Assembly (NCBI GenBank): GCA_025642065.1
Contig: JAODUP010000026.1
Coordinates: forward strand, 1,592,501-1,656,500
Reading direction: 5' to 3'
Source: Paralvinella palmiformis
Taxonomy: Eukaryota; Annelida; Polychaeta; Terebellida; Alvinellidae
DNA: 64,000 nt
Part shown: positions 13,346 through 25,147 of the stretch, one piece after another
Layout of the letters: every line of letters begins with the position of its first letter
How positions within the stretch are numbered: position 1 is the stretch's first letter
Program-made: the position numbers and the translations under genes
The notes under the pieces: generated by a model
Database searches by the model: none
Told to the model about the DNA's origin: nothing
What the model saw: the letters and a program-made list of their open reading frames with translations, nothing else

Positions 13346-13643
13346 ACGCACACACACATATACAGTTTTGTATTGTTTTCAGGGAAACTGCCATATAGAG
13401 ATGAAATAGAGAAGATACTCAAACTAAGGTACAACAGTGTGAGTACAGATATTTTTTATTAATTAGATTACTAAATAAACATACTTACAAACTTAAGCAG
13501 TCATGAAGGGCAAGATTTTAAAATGTTAGTAGAAAAAAGAGCTCATCTACTAAACATCTGAAAAATGCTATTATAATTGACCAATGACATTTTGTACTCG
13601 ACAGATTCGTGAAGCCAGGGAAAAGTTTCATCAGTGCCATTAA
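7359..13643 (+). CDS. Unrecognised single-pass membrane protein with long Ser/Thr-rich cytoplasmic tail; alternative C-termini
   Basis: Exons: 7359-7738, 8830-9016, 9741-9904, 10042-10135, 11333-11416, 11539-12517, optional 12630-12690, 13383-13438, 13605-13643. All junctions are GT-AG and phases agree. Start ATG 7359 has an in-frame TAA 18 nt upstream. Residues ~14-37 form one hydrophobic segment (ILMTIAACGALVTLSAMWLL), followed by CCC and RRRR. This predicts a short extracellular N-terminus, a palmitoylation-prone juxtamembrane Cys cluster and a cytoplasmic tail. The tail is polar and low complexity, with a Lys patch (KPKKKKPSS), an acidic patch (MTDEEDEF), a basic exon (FRRAPPPKNRSRANRAL) and a 326-codon Ser/Thr-rich exon. 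Skipping the 61-bp exon gives about 660 aa ending REAREKFHQCH. Including it shifts the frame and gives about 654 aa ending SFQETAI. No family was recognised; an adaptor or adhesion-type membrane protein is possible but unproven. Confidence 0.75.
10920..11165 (+). mobile_element. SINE head interrupted by a truncated hAT-like MITE
   Basis: Intronic. A tRNA-like head (TGGTGGTTAAAGCACTG, then GGTTCATGTC) resembles the SINE at 1.17 kb. From 970 on, the left terminus CAGACATGGGG and the GGAATTGGAATT-rich body of the MITE family at 24.3 and 40.0 kb appear. Similarity ends near 11,165 without a recognisable right terminus, so this copy is truncated. Confidence 0.55.
11539..12517 (+). CDS. Large Ser/Thr-rich exon of the membrane-protein gene
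   Basis: 979 bp, open throughout, entering at phase 0 after TGTAG and leaving with one base before GTATAT. It encodes a disordered, Ser/Thr/Asn-rich tail with a short possible helix (EVSFKDFMALIQRSN). Arg-Ser sites such as RSRSMSVGS look like basophilic kinase targets, which is inference. This exon is the common donor for both C-terminal splice options. Confidence 0.85.
12630..12690 (+). other. Frame-switching cassette exon (61 bp)
   Basis: Preceded by TAACTTCAG and followed by GTAAGT. The length is not a multiple of three. When included, exon 13383 is read through QETAI and stops at once. When skipped, exon 13383 and exon 13605 are both open to a stop at 13641-13643. A second AG inside (GTTGCAG) could give a 3' acceptor shifted by a multiple of three. 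No transcript data are available, so usage is inferred from frame and splice consensus. Confidence 0.6.
13311..13360. repeat. (TA)n(AC)n microsatellite just upstream of a splice acceptor
   Basis: A TA run then CA units end about 25 bp before the acceptor of exon 13383 in the membrane-protein gene. Confidence 0.9.
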
Positions 13644-14000
13644 CCTATTGGTATATTATAAAACAGGAATTGTGTACATAACAGCCGAAGACTGCAGCCA
13701 TTGCGTATGCCCAGTGGTTGACATGTTGGCGCAGATAGGAATAATTGGACATTCTTCTTGACATATGTGTCAGCATCAAGCCTTTGTCGCTGTGACGCGT
13801 ATCTGTCAGCATCAAGCCGTTGTCGCTAATGCTGGCTTAGCCAAGATGTATATTATCGCAATTCTGGCTATTTATTCATAGTGCTATCTCTCAAGCATAA
13901 AGATGTGTTGACTGCTGAAAACTAATCTATACCTGATGTTGATTACTAATTATTAATGTTCTTGTGCCAGTGTGTGTCAAGGTGTATGTATCTGTTCTTT

Positions 14001-14039
<39 letters not shown>

Positions 14040-15003
14040 AGCCATGCACATTAACATAAATACACACGTAAACCCTAAATAACTGCATCTGTATTTTTAA
14101 GCTTGGACCACATATGCCTACTGAGTTTCTTCACTGTGTGCCTTCATATTATACATTTTGTATAGTACTCTTAATTTTAAATAAATTTAACAAACTTCAT
14201 GGTGCTATAAATGTGAGCTTTTTTACTTTCTATGCAATGATTTAAAAAATAATGTAATTACAAGCAATAAATATCTTACTCTTTCTCTATCATTTTCTCG
14301 TTGTGTATATGATTCATTAGTAATCAACTTAGAATAAATCTTAAACATAACTAGAACTGTGCACATTTTAAATAAAACTTACTGTCCAACAGTTTAACAA
14401 TTTTTATATAATAAGAATTGCAGCCATATGATAAACACTTATAGCTGACAATGATACCAAATTGCTTGAGCTAGAAATTAGACAAAAATCATCACCCCAA
14501 GGAAATTTATATAAGTAATTGGGTACCCAGTACAGAAACAACATGTAATTGTAAATATTCTAGAGCTAGATTTGTGTTTAAACAGAATAATATTAATAAA
14601 CTGTATTTTGTCTATGCAATACCACTTTATAATGAGATTAATTTCTGAAAGCCATATTTGGTGTGTAAATTAGAATGGGTTAATTCTCAAATATAAAAAT
14701 GGAAATAATAAAATTAGTCAAAACTTCACCTCTATCTTAACCTATTTTCTAGAATTGAATAAAGCGAATGTAGCTTTTGACCCAAATGTTATATAACTGC
14801 TTTGACCCTGGTTAATCATTATTTTTATGCCAAGAAAAAATTTCCACTGAGTCAGTCGATATATATGTAAACAGTAAAGTGAATGCTATTTTGTAGAAAA
14901 TGAGCATATTTTTAATTACTGATAATCTGTATTATATAGCAAAGAGACCGAACTATACTGCAACAAAGCTGAAATAAATTTAACTGTGGTGTAATTCTGA
15001 GAC
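13644..15003. other. 3' flank of membrane-protein gene; AT-rich, no other gene seen
   Basis: Probably contains the 3' UTR of the upstream gene. Candidate poly(A) signals AATAAA occur at about 14,180-14,185 and nearby. A (TA)n run lies at 14,004-14,036, and a short direct repeat (GTGTCAGCATCAAGCC-like, ~13,768 and ~13,806) is visible. I searched the reverse strand here for the missing ASH2L terminal exons and found none. Confidence 0.5.
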
Positions 15004-15007
15004 TTAA

Positions 15008-15593
15008 AAGGATCAGTTTACCTTCATTTCATATTTTCAGGACTAATACAAATATGTTAGCGCAAATTAAAATGACGTCAAAACATGAACATGATAAACC
15101 GCATATTAACTAATCTAGTTCAAAGTTTTGGTGAATTGAGTATAAGGTATCTGTGAGTGCCACCATTTTGAAGGTATACAGTGAAATTCCTTAAGGAGAT
15201 TATTTTTGTAACACCGGTGTATATGATGATGATAATTGTGCACACAGTAGGCTAAATGGACCATGGAACACCGGTGAGGCATCTATTGGGCTGTCAGATT
15301 TATGTAAATGAACAGATGACAACGTCAGTAACTGGTAGTTAGTAGGTTGAGCAGGGGGGAAGGTTTTTGGTAAAAAGGATGGTTAAGCCAGTGCACCATG
15401 ACCTGACTTGATCTGACTACAGAATCCATACAATCTGGCTGGCTGTCTATTAAGTTGGATTATTTTCTGATATCTATGATGTCAGATATACAGATAGTTT
15501 GTGAGTGTTTTTTTCTTTCTTCTGGGGGTGGGTTTGGATTACTTTTATTAGCATACACATTTAAACCATACTATCTGAGAGCGAACTGTTCCT
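15008..15593 (+). mobile_element. TTAA-flanked MITE, diverged copy
   Basis: Bounded by TTAA at 15,004-15,007 and 15,594-15,597. The left end (AGGATCAGTTTACC) and the complement of the right end (AGGAACAGTTCGC) form an imperfect TIR. The body matches the 29.1 kb copy (CTTCATTTCATATTTTCAGG, then ATTAACTAATCTAGTTCAAA). Its right TTAA is the left TTAA of the next element. Confidence 0.65.
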
Positions 15594-15597
15594 TTAA

Positions 15598-16437
15598 AGG
15601 GTACCTCCAGTGGTTAAAATAGTATGGACAATTATAATCTAGCAAATTAGTTATGTCTAAATTTTCACACAAATTGCCATAACAAGGATCTGCTTGAGAA
15701 ATATTAAAACAGAAATTGAATGTGACCATATTGCCTTCTTCCTCGTCCCGATTTGCCTCTTGTGTGATGTCAGCGAGTTGATTTCGGGCGCTGTGCTATC
15801 TCCATCTCTCTGGCATCAGTCAGGAGTGTGTGATGAATTGTGGGTAAATGTTACACTAAATAATATAATATGGCGGAATGCAAAACTTGGGGTTGCACTA
15901 ATAATATGCGGAAAAATAAAGGAAAACATTACTTTAGAGCACCTATACCCAGAAATGTGGAATGCAGAAACATTGTACAAACAGTGGCTACATACTATTG
16001 GAATGGAACAGATGCTAAAAACTTTCCATTTAGTAGCAATTCATCTTTTGGGAAGACCACTTTCAAAGCTTGTGCCACAAAGTTGATATGGTAAACAAGG
16101 TTCTAGGTCTACCATCCCTTTGATTGCTATCAGAATGACAGGGGTCACTCCTGATCCCGTTACTCTCGACCAGTGTGTGTGTACAAGTAGATCTACTATT
16201 GAGTGTTGTAGTACCTACTGTTCCAGGATGATTTTGCTATGTTATGTCTCACAGACATTAAGTAAATTTGCAACATTAATTCACTAGTCAGTTCAGCTAA
16301 CAGTGTGGGAGTGTTTTCCCCCCACGGTTTGTGAGTCGTTATGGCACTGGGCTCTGCACATGTTTCTTAATCGCGAATGTTATGAACAGTTTCAGAAGAA
16401 CATTAATAATAGTTTTGGGGAGCACTGGAGGTACCCT
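15598..16437 (+). mobile_element. Kolobok-like DNA transposon remnant (840 bp) with THAP relic
   Basis: The left end AGGGTACCTCCAGTG and right end CACTGGAGGTACCCT are perfect 15-bp inverted repeats. TTAA lies at 15,594-15,597 and 16,438-16,441. Inside is a broken THAP-type zinc-finger domain. TTAA target duplication plus a THAP-containing transposase is the signature of the Kolobok superfamily (established knowledge); the assignment here is inference because no transposase core remains. It sits 45-48 bp past the donor of the last recognisable ASH2L exon. Confidence 0.7.
15870..16124 (+). pseudogene. Decayed THAP zinc-finger domain
   Basis: Starts with MAECKTWGCTNN, matching the THAP N-terminal Cys-x(n)-Cys pattern. 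The later hallmarks appear in other frames: a WLHTIG-like block near 15,985 and a terminal EDHFQSLC (C/HF motif region) near 16,052-16,080. At least two frameshifts separate them and the domain is not translatable as one piece. It lies inside the TIR element and is therefore probably part of an ancestral transposase. Confidence 0.6.
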
Positions 16438-16486
16438 TTAACCCGACAAACATAGACTGATTTAAGTATGAAAAAGTATCACTTAC

Positions 16487-16687
16487 GCTCGTCTTGTATG
16501 AAGCTGGAGTGAGTGAATCTGTGGCTAATGGTGGCAAATGAATGAGAAAACCAATTACATCTCCTTCCTTGTATCCATCACTAAAATGTGTACCACGACT
16601 CTCATGGAAAACGGTACCCTTGCGTGACCTCCATGAATAGCTAAACTTATCATAACCACATGGAGCTTGAAGATTACCTATATACAG

Positions 16688-16735
<48 letters not shown>

Positions 16736-17526
16736 TGTGTGTGTATGTTTGTGTGTGAGAGAGAGGCATGCATTTATAAACATTTACCTTTCAAAGGATT
16801 TACTTTTAACTATGAAAGGACATACTCATAATACCAAAATTACTCAAAAGAAATTACAGACCTAGTTTCTGGGACCAGCCAATCCTAGTAGCACTGTCAG
16901 ATGGCATTGCCTTAATAACTGCCTCATAATACCAAGTACCCCGACTCACACCTATGTACAAATATAACGATGAAACAGGATATGTTCACTGAGAAATAGG
17001 CCTAAACTACGTAAACCATGATACAGACGTTATACTCCTGGACTGCCATTACAGTATATCCCAAATATACATCTTTATTTCCCATACCTAACAAAACCCA
17101 CTATCTTTATAATATGCTGGCTGTAGCCTACCATGTGTAGCCCTTATCATGCTGTAGCCTTTCATTCCAGTAACAGTTAGCCTATCATCACTTACAGTTA
17201 GCTGTGGAGCTGAAAACAAAAACATATAAGAAACACGCAGTGATGAAAGTTAATGAAAAACAATCATATAGGCACACATATTAATAAATTAGCTGCTTCA
17301 TACAAACTCACCTCTGTCATGTAATGCGAGCAGCACCTTTGGCTCCAGATAAGCCCTGTAGAGATAAGGAGGTATGGGTTTACCGGCCCACTCTATGCTT
17401 TCATCATATGCTTGCCAGTTTGGGGCATGCGGATCTGGCTCGGCCAGTATGTAGCGATAACCATCCTTATTGAATGGATGCTCCTGGGGATAGGCCTTGG
17501 GAGCGGTACGAGTTGAAGACACGTCT
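16487..17526 (-). CDS. ASH2L: ASH2L SPRY-region exons
   Basis: Four exons (17312-17526, 17132-17209, 16862-16951, 16487-16677) cover the pre-SPRY block and about the first two thirds of SPRY. Residues match human ASH2L closely, for example [25 protein letters not shown] and GDVIGF. The last exon leaves at phase 0 with donor GTAAGT. Confidence 0.93.
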
Positions 17527-20500
17527 CTGGGATGAGAAAAAAACACACACCGATATCAAGTCACCATAAGAACAAGTATAAAAGGAAGAAGCTAACAAGC
17601 ATTTAGGTTCATTTGTGATGGATAGCGCCTTAGAGTAACCTTCTTACAGATTATATAGGGCGCTATATAAATTTAGTATATTATTTAGTATATTATTATT
17701 ATTATTGTTCTGGATCCTGGACAGGAACCAGATTGACATCAGAGTAAGCTATAACTGACAGCTAACTATAGCTAACCCTCGTTTATGTTTCATTAATGGC
17801 CCATCTGACTGTCCTTTCCGTTTTGCGGCACGTCCTTTGCCTGAAAAGGTAGATAGAAGTGATTAAAATCAGTAACGATATTGACAAGATGACCACTAAC
17901 ACTGGCCTAATATTTATTATTTGTTGTATTACTTTCCTTTATTAAAAAATCTCATTATCAGTGCAGATGATAATGATGATTGATGTTTTACGGCCACTTT
18001 TGTGCACATGGTAGGTTAAATGGGCCTAGCGACCTCCAAAGGTAATGAAGCAAAGTCAAAGATGAAACACCCTTCAGATATGCTCATGGTGAGATTTGAA
18101 CATGGGTGGTAGTGATCTGTGGTCCAACACGCCACTGCTAGACCACTAAAATTAACCGAAGTATGGAAACTGGCGCAAGAAAAGGATAATAAAAAGGTAA
18201 TAATAATTTTACGTGGCTTAGCTAACTCAAATGAGGGAGACACGTATGGTCTGTAATTTACTGCTTCACAGTGAGGACTATTTCTAAACAAATTTAGAAC
18301 AGATGGCATATTTGGTGAAGAAAATCTTGCCAGTTGCCTGGCTGGATTAAAAACTGCTCCTACTATAGTGCCAAGACCTGGATTTGAACCTCTGACCTCC
18401 TGTACAACATGACCATGGATAAGGAGTCCCACTCTCTAAGCATAGTTTATGGAAAATATGGCACCATGCAAAATCCTAAAGGGACAGTACACCTCAGAAA
18501 ATATATCTTAAATATGTCATGCTTAGAACAGTAACCAAAATTCCACAATAATAATCATGAAATATACCTACTATCATAGATATGGGGAAATAATCCAAAT
18601 TACTGGAGGGCCACCATTACGGCTGCACCGGAAGCCAGATTCGAAGGTGGGAAGAAGAAAACTTAAATGCTCTGACATCACATGAGCACTCCCTAGACTG
18701 ATGCAGATTATAGTTTCTCTTGAGCATTAATATCTGAGCTATTTTTAATCATCTTCCTCTTGTAAGGTTCCTTCTGGCTCAAAGTGATATGGATGTATGT
18801 CATTCATGATGTAATTTTAACAAGATAATGCTGTTTAGTTCTGGAATAATTCTTTGCTCACACTTGTTTTAAATGCTTTTGTATGGGCTCTACAGACTTA
18901 AGTCAACCAGATGTGTTCAAGTGACATCAGCATTCAGGAGCTTTCAGTCTCTGTCTAGCTTCAAAATGGATGCACCTACAGGCCATTAAAAGTCACTTAA
19001 TCAGCACTTTGAACTGGATTATTTAATATGTGGATGATCTTTTACACATTTTGACATTATTTATGATATTTGTGAGTATAGCTATATTAGGCCTGAAAAT
19101 TTGAAATGAAGGTGGATTATCCTTTTAAACATAGCACACTAAATTTGAATCAATACATAATTAGAATGCAAGTGAATATTATATTGCCAGAAAGCAAAAC
19201 TGATGCTTCCCCAGTAACACAAGAGAAGTAGAAAATTGACAGAACTATTAGTATTACATTTGGGTAGTTGCATAGATGAAAGTAATTATTGCTGCTTTAT
19301 AGTCAGATTTGTGATTATGATAAGCTAAATGAGGTGAGCAACCTTTAAGGGTAATGAGGTGAAATGAAACAGGAAACACAGTTCAGATATAGTCCAGTTG
19401 GGGTATGAACCTAGGTGCTATGGGTCTGTGGCCAATCACACTAACAGTTAGGTGATGAAGATGTGGATGAGTGTAATTATAAGATAAATATGAAACTTTC
19501 CATTCTTGATGCTGATAGATTTTTAAAATTACTAGACTTATGTAATAATTGCAGATTTGTTTTAGTAATAGTTACTAGTTTTTAGTGTCATATTTTTATA
19601 ATTTATATGGTTTCTTCCACATGACAGATGTAATTTCATCATTAATATTACCATACTGAACAACATTTGGAGAAACATATGAGCATGCTTAATGCAGAAC
19701 TAAACACTGTCTAATGGTGAATGAGTGCTATCCAATAGTGTACATTAATAAAATAAATTGGTTAAAATGTATTAATAATTTCATCAACAAACAGAATCTT
19801 ACTGTCAGTGGATGTAGATTTCTGCATTTCAGCTGTTCTAAATGAGGCATTCGTTAGCCTGAACAGACTCTCACAGTTAGGACCAATCTTTGTCAGATCC
19901 TGAAAGAGAAATAGCACAGATATAAAATAGGATCACATATGGAAATAGATTGCCTATTATTCTTGTTGTGCTACCACATTTAATGAATACTGGCTCTGAA
20001 GCATACACAGACACACACTGGCAATTGAGTGCGCGCGCACACACACACACAACTAAATTTTTTCACCACAATTATCCAAACTACATGGCAAAATCCACAC
20101 CCACACTGCACTGACATAACTCCATGCAACCCACCCACATTGCATTGACTAATATGTATGTGACCCATGCTGCATTGCAGTTATTAATATTATCAGGCCC
20201 ACATCTATGCTACACTGCCTTTTTCAATAATAAACTCAATAAAAACCTACACAGTACTACTTCACCATGGATAATATAATGATAATTTGTTAATTAGATT
20301 AGCTGTATCTATTCAGTTTAAACTACTATCAAGCTGAAACATTATGAAATCCCCTCCCAAAAGCCATCAGATCATGAAGACTGTTGCAGCATCCAAATTT
20401 CAGTTAGCTTATTAATAGTAATCTGTCAATATCTGATCATGTATTACTGTGAAACTGGTTAGCCTCAATATCCCCATCATATTTATTATTACTATTGTTA

Positions 20501-23500
20501 TTATTGTCAATGTATAGGACCTCTGAACAGTTTGCCGGAAATAAGCCTATTAATAAATGTTTTATTAATATTATACTGTAAAGGATAATATCAAAAGCAC
20601 AATGCTTACATTGAGGACATTCTCCCGAAAAAATTATTGTGTGGCTTAGAACAAAAGATTATTCCACGAAGCTATCTAATTGCTTATCAGAATCTACCAA
20701 GTTATTACAGAGCAGATAATAAAAAAGACCACCAGAGACTTTAGCTTGGCAGGTGGATAAGTAAATATAGGGTTAGGGATTTCCCGGGGATAACTCTAGT
20801 ATGATGTTCCATCTTAGTGACACTAAATAATTTTATAAATAACATCATATGTTTATTTATAATAACAAAAGTGGCTGACATAAGAGCTACACAAACATAC
20901 CTATATGGCAAAATATAACACTTCAAAGTAACTGCGATTTTAATCATTTGGAAGTGATATGCTATGAACTCGACATACTGAATACAAATGTTTCCAAAAG
21001 CTAATGGGCACAAGGTTCAATGTGCCGACAATGATTTATTTAGTAGGTCACAAAAAACATGTTTATACACAATAATAATAATTATAACACCGCATCACAA
21101 TGAGATGCAACAAGCTAGGACAAGCCCTGCTTCCCAACCAACTAGCCCCTCCCATTTCAGAAATTAACATAATTATAATACTGAAAACAATACCTACAAG
21201 GTTCATCAATCCAAACACTGTCTCTCCTGAACTATCCTCCTTATACTGAAATATGGCAGAGTCCTTCATCTGAATAATAACCAATCAATGTGCCAGTGAG
21301 AATAATACAAAAAACAAATCATGCCATAAATAATTTAGTATTCTGAATCATCACAGTCATGATTTTCCATATTGAGCCAAATGACAATAGCCCATTTACC
21401 ATAGTTTTTGCTATTGTTGTGTGCCAAGTCTGCTTCACTTTACGAGGTCCAGTCGTCAGGTTTTCCCAGTTTGCTTCAATAAATGGAATTATATCCTAAA
21501 AGGAATATGGAAATAGCTTTCAGAAGGAAAAATAAGCAGCTATAGAAATGTCACAGACATTCTATTGAAACGAATGGATTTATTTTATATATATCATGTA
21601 AAATTGCCTGCCAGAACTAAATGTCAGAAAGATCCATTAAACTGTAAAATATCATAGCTGTGTCATAATATAGCAACGTCTTGGTGTCTCTTAATTATGA
21701 AACAGTTATGACAATAGATAGCGATTATTAATATTATTGACGGTGAAATCTGTACCTTATCTCTGGAGAAGAACGTTTCACCAGGACTCTGCTGTGCTAG
21801 GTTAGCAAGTGCTGTTAAACACATCTGACCAAAGCCTGAAGATAATATTAAAAGGCAGCAAATCAGGAAGCAAGGGTTGAATTAAAAACACAGAGCAGAT
21901 TCTCTAAGTAGATTACTGTTTTAGCTCCTCATTTTTTCCCGTTTATGTCAGGCAATGCGTTTGCCATAAAAACAATACATTTCAAACCACAACTTGTCCA
22001 AACCTAAACCGACATCATTGGATGATAGAATTACTTACTAGCTAATCTTTTGTTCAGACTCTCAGAAACGCTGCATCTCTTACAGAAGAACTGGTAATTT
22101 GTCATGAATGGGACGCATTCACTGAAATATAACACACGAGGATAACACCAGTGTATTATCACAATATCAAACGAATGTGGCAGCAAAGATGATAAATTAT
22201 AGCCAACTTAAACAATATACGAAAACCTTATTTGAATTAGCTACAACGCACTGAATGATATCTAAACAATAAAGTGAGCCATACCCAATCGAACATTCTA
22301 AGCACTTTGCATGATAGAACCGTAGACACATGCCACACTGAAACTCTGCAACGGTAAGATCTCGTTCTTTGCCACTACAGTAAGAATTAAAAATAGTTTA
22401 TATTTATTAACATTTAAAACAATGCCAGTTTATGACAATGGTACTTAAATTCATATTCAATAACAGATGTGTTTTTGATTCCTTAGACAGTAATCGATAC
22501 AGTCTTGTTCCAATATTTGGGATGTGGACTGTATGATAAGTGGACAGTGGAGAGCAATAGTCTGTGTGCATTACTGGTTAATGGAAGTTACTTGATACAA
22601 TTGTTTGCCGAGTCATTTCTTCCTGTATTTTATTCATTTGAAAACATGAAAATAATCAGATTGCATAATTTAGGAAAGTCAATCAATGGTTCATTGTATT
22701 TTCACAGATGTGAAATATTACAATATTTTACTCCAATTATAATAATGAATCCGGATGCGGCCATGTTGCCTAACTACATGGCACCTCACATTAATCTATG
22801 AGCTGGAAATCCCATTAAAGGCAGCAACTATATTGCTCACAAGCTTAAAATATGTGCCGGGAAGGAGAAGTCATGTGTTCTAAAATCAGATGGCACAAGG
22901 ATCATGTAGCCATCTCGATCCAGATCAAGTCAGGTCACAGATACTCTGGTTTAGACTTTCTCGTGGCCTTACCCACTGCCAAGTTGAACCTATTAAATAT
23001 TAATAACTAATATCATTGTCAGTTCATTTACATAAATCTGACAGCTTGGTAGATGCTTCAAGTTACAAGAAAACAAAAGAATTTTATAAGGAATTTCATT
23101 TTATTATTTTCTTTTAGCTATTTCAGTAACATGTTTGGATCAACTGTATACTGTAACATTAATAAATATACTTTTGTCCAAAATTACAAGTTTGGCTGAC
23201 TTCTGTTTACATTGTTATAACTGGTTAATACAAACAGCTTATATTAAGTGATATCAAATTTCAGAACAGCCAGTCTTATAGTTGATTCATCAGCACTTTG
23301 AACTAGATTATTTAATATGTGGCATATCTTATTCAGATTTTGACATCACAGAATTATAATTTGTGTGAGCATATTTGTATTAGTCCTGAAAATCTGAAAA
23401 TGAAGGTGAATTATTCCTTTAAATTACACCTCACTAAATTAGACTGGAACTATTTCTACAACATTTTTGTACTACTGACAAACAATTTAACTGACCAGTA

Positions 23501-25106
23501 ACATTTTGTGTCTTCTGGATTATCTGGCAGCAGTGGTCCTTTTGGTAGGGATAAGTTTGATCCAGTGTCAAACCCTTGATTTGATCCCGGATCACCGCCT
23601 GCAGACATTGTTGAATTCTGGGTATCCATCATCTCAGGTGTATGGGAACTATTAAAATTAAAGGCAAAATATGTTTAGCATAAAAATATAGAATACTGTT
23701 ATTAATGATATCATAGTTGTTCTAAAAGAATTTGATCATGTGCTAAGTTGACTGCTCAAACTTAATGGTTATAAAGTTCAACCTCATTTTAGGGACAATT
23801 AACTCATTGTCTTTTAACTAATTCAGATCTAATCTTCTACAGATAAATAATAATAAACAGACATAGCAAAAGAGACAATGTCATTGTCAATTATGGTGGC
23901 ACGATGTTATAACGATAATCATAAATGTATACAAATCAAATTTGGGAGTTTTTCTGAAGGAACAACATCCAATCCTACTATCTGTTACACAGAATCATTC
24001 TAAATGCCCCAACAGCTTCACATCAGCAAATGTATAAAACACCCAATCTGATATCTCTTATTCTTGAAGTGAAGTTAAATTCCTATGTATTTCTTGATCA
24101 GAAGAAATGTCAATTGTAACATATGCGCATAATTTAATAACTATACTTTCCTATCCACAGGTATAATTCAGCCAACATAACCAGGCAGATAATGAAGAAC
24201 AATTTACTGTTCCCAAGCATTTCATCAACAGAAATGACACAAAATAGGTCAAACAGCCAGTCTTGCTGACTCTGACCCATTACAGGATGGTGATCAGACA
24301 CAGCGTCAATTAAATTCCAGAATTGGAATTGATGGGCAATTCCAATTTTGGAATTGCTTATTTAAAAAAAATGGAATTGATAATTTGGTATTGAAGTTTG
24401 CTATAAAAAGAAATTAAATCCACAAATTAATTCAGGAATATTTCTTCCATGACATTCTTACTTGGAATATAAACTACTCTAGGTAGGTATTCTAAGTTGG
24501 TACTTGGAGTACCTACTCAGACCACTGATTGGAATAGGTAAAAAATTTAATTGGAAAATTTGGAATTTATATATTTGATGTGGAATTTGAATTGACAAAA
24601 TGGAATTTACCCCATGTCTGATGGTGACTATTAGAAATATTAATTATTAAGTAACAATTACAAAATCCACTATTTAAAAAAATATAAAGAATTTCATTTT
24701 GTTCACTGAATATACAAAATTGGCATTTTAAATTTCCTTTGTATATCTTGGATATACACCTATAATTTTAATAATGTTTCATGAAATAGATTTATACAGG
24801 TTAGGTAATAAAATAAAGTGCTTTGTTCTTGCATAATAAACTAAATTGCCTTGTCCATTTTTATTTACAATACAATATTTAACGTGTTATTTTGTACAGA
24901 ATAAGGAGAACAACTCTCTAATTTTAAGTTAATTTCTCTCTGCACCCAAGTAGTTTGTAAGAAATTTAACTTAAGACAACTCTCTTGTTTTGATCTATCC
25001 TGATGAGTCATCCAAAGGCTATTTTTGTGTGATTGTTTATGCCAGTGCCTTTTAACCCCCTATCTAAAACACACCAAACATATGTTTGCATTTCTGGCTT
25101 GCATGT

Positions 25107-25147
<41 letters not shown>

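Noticed and set aside
15694..16086. 130-codon open frame as a host gene
   Set aside because: Lies wholly inside the TIR element and overlaps the THAP relic in another frame.
22505..22801. 98-codon open frame on plus
   Set aside because: Intronic to ASH2L on the other strand, AT-rich, with no domain and no splice context.
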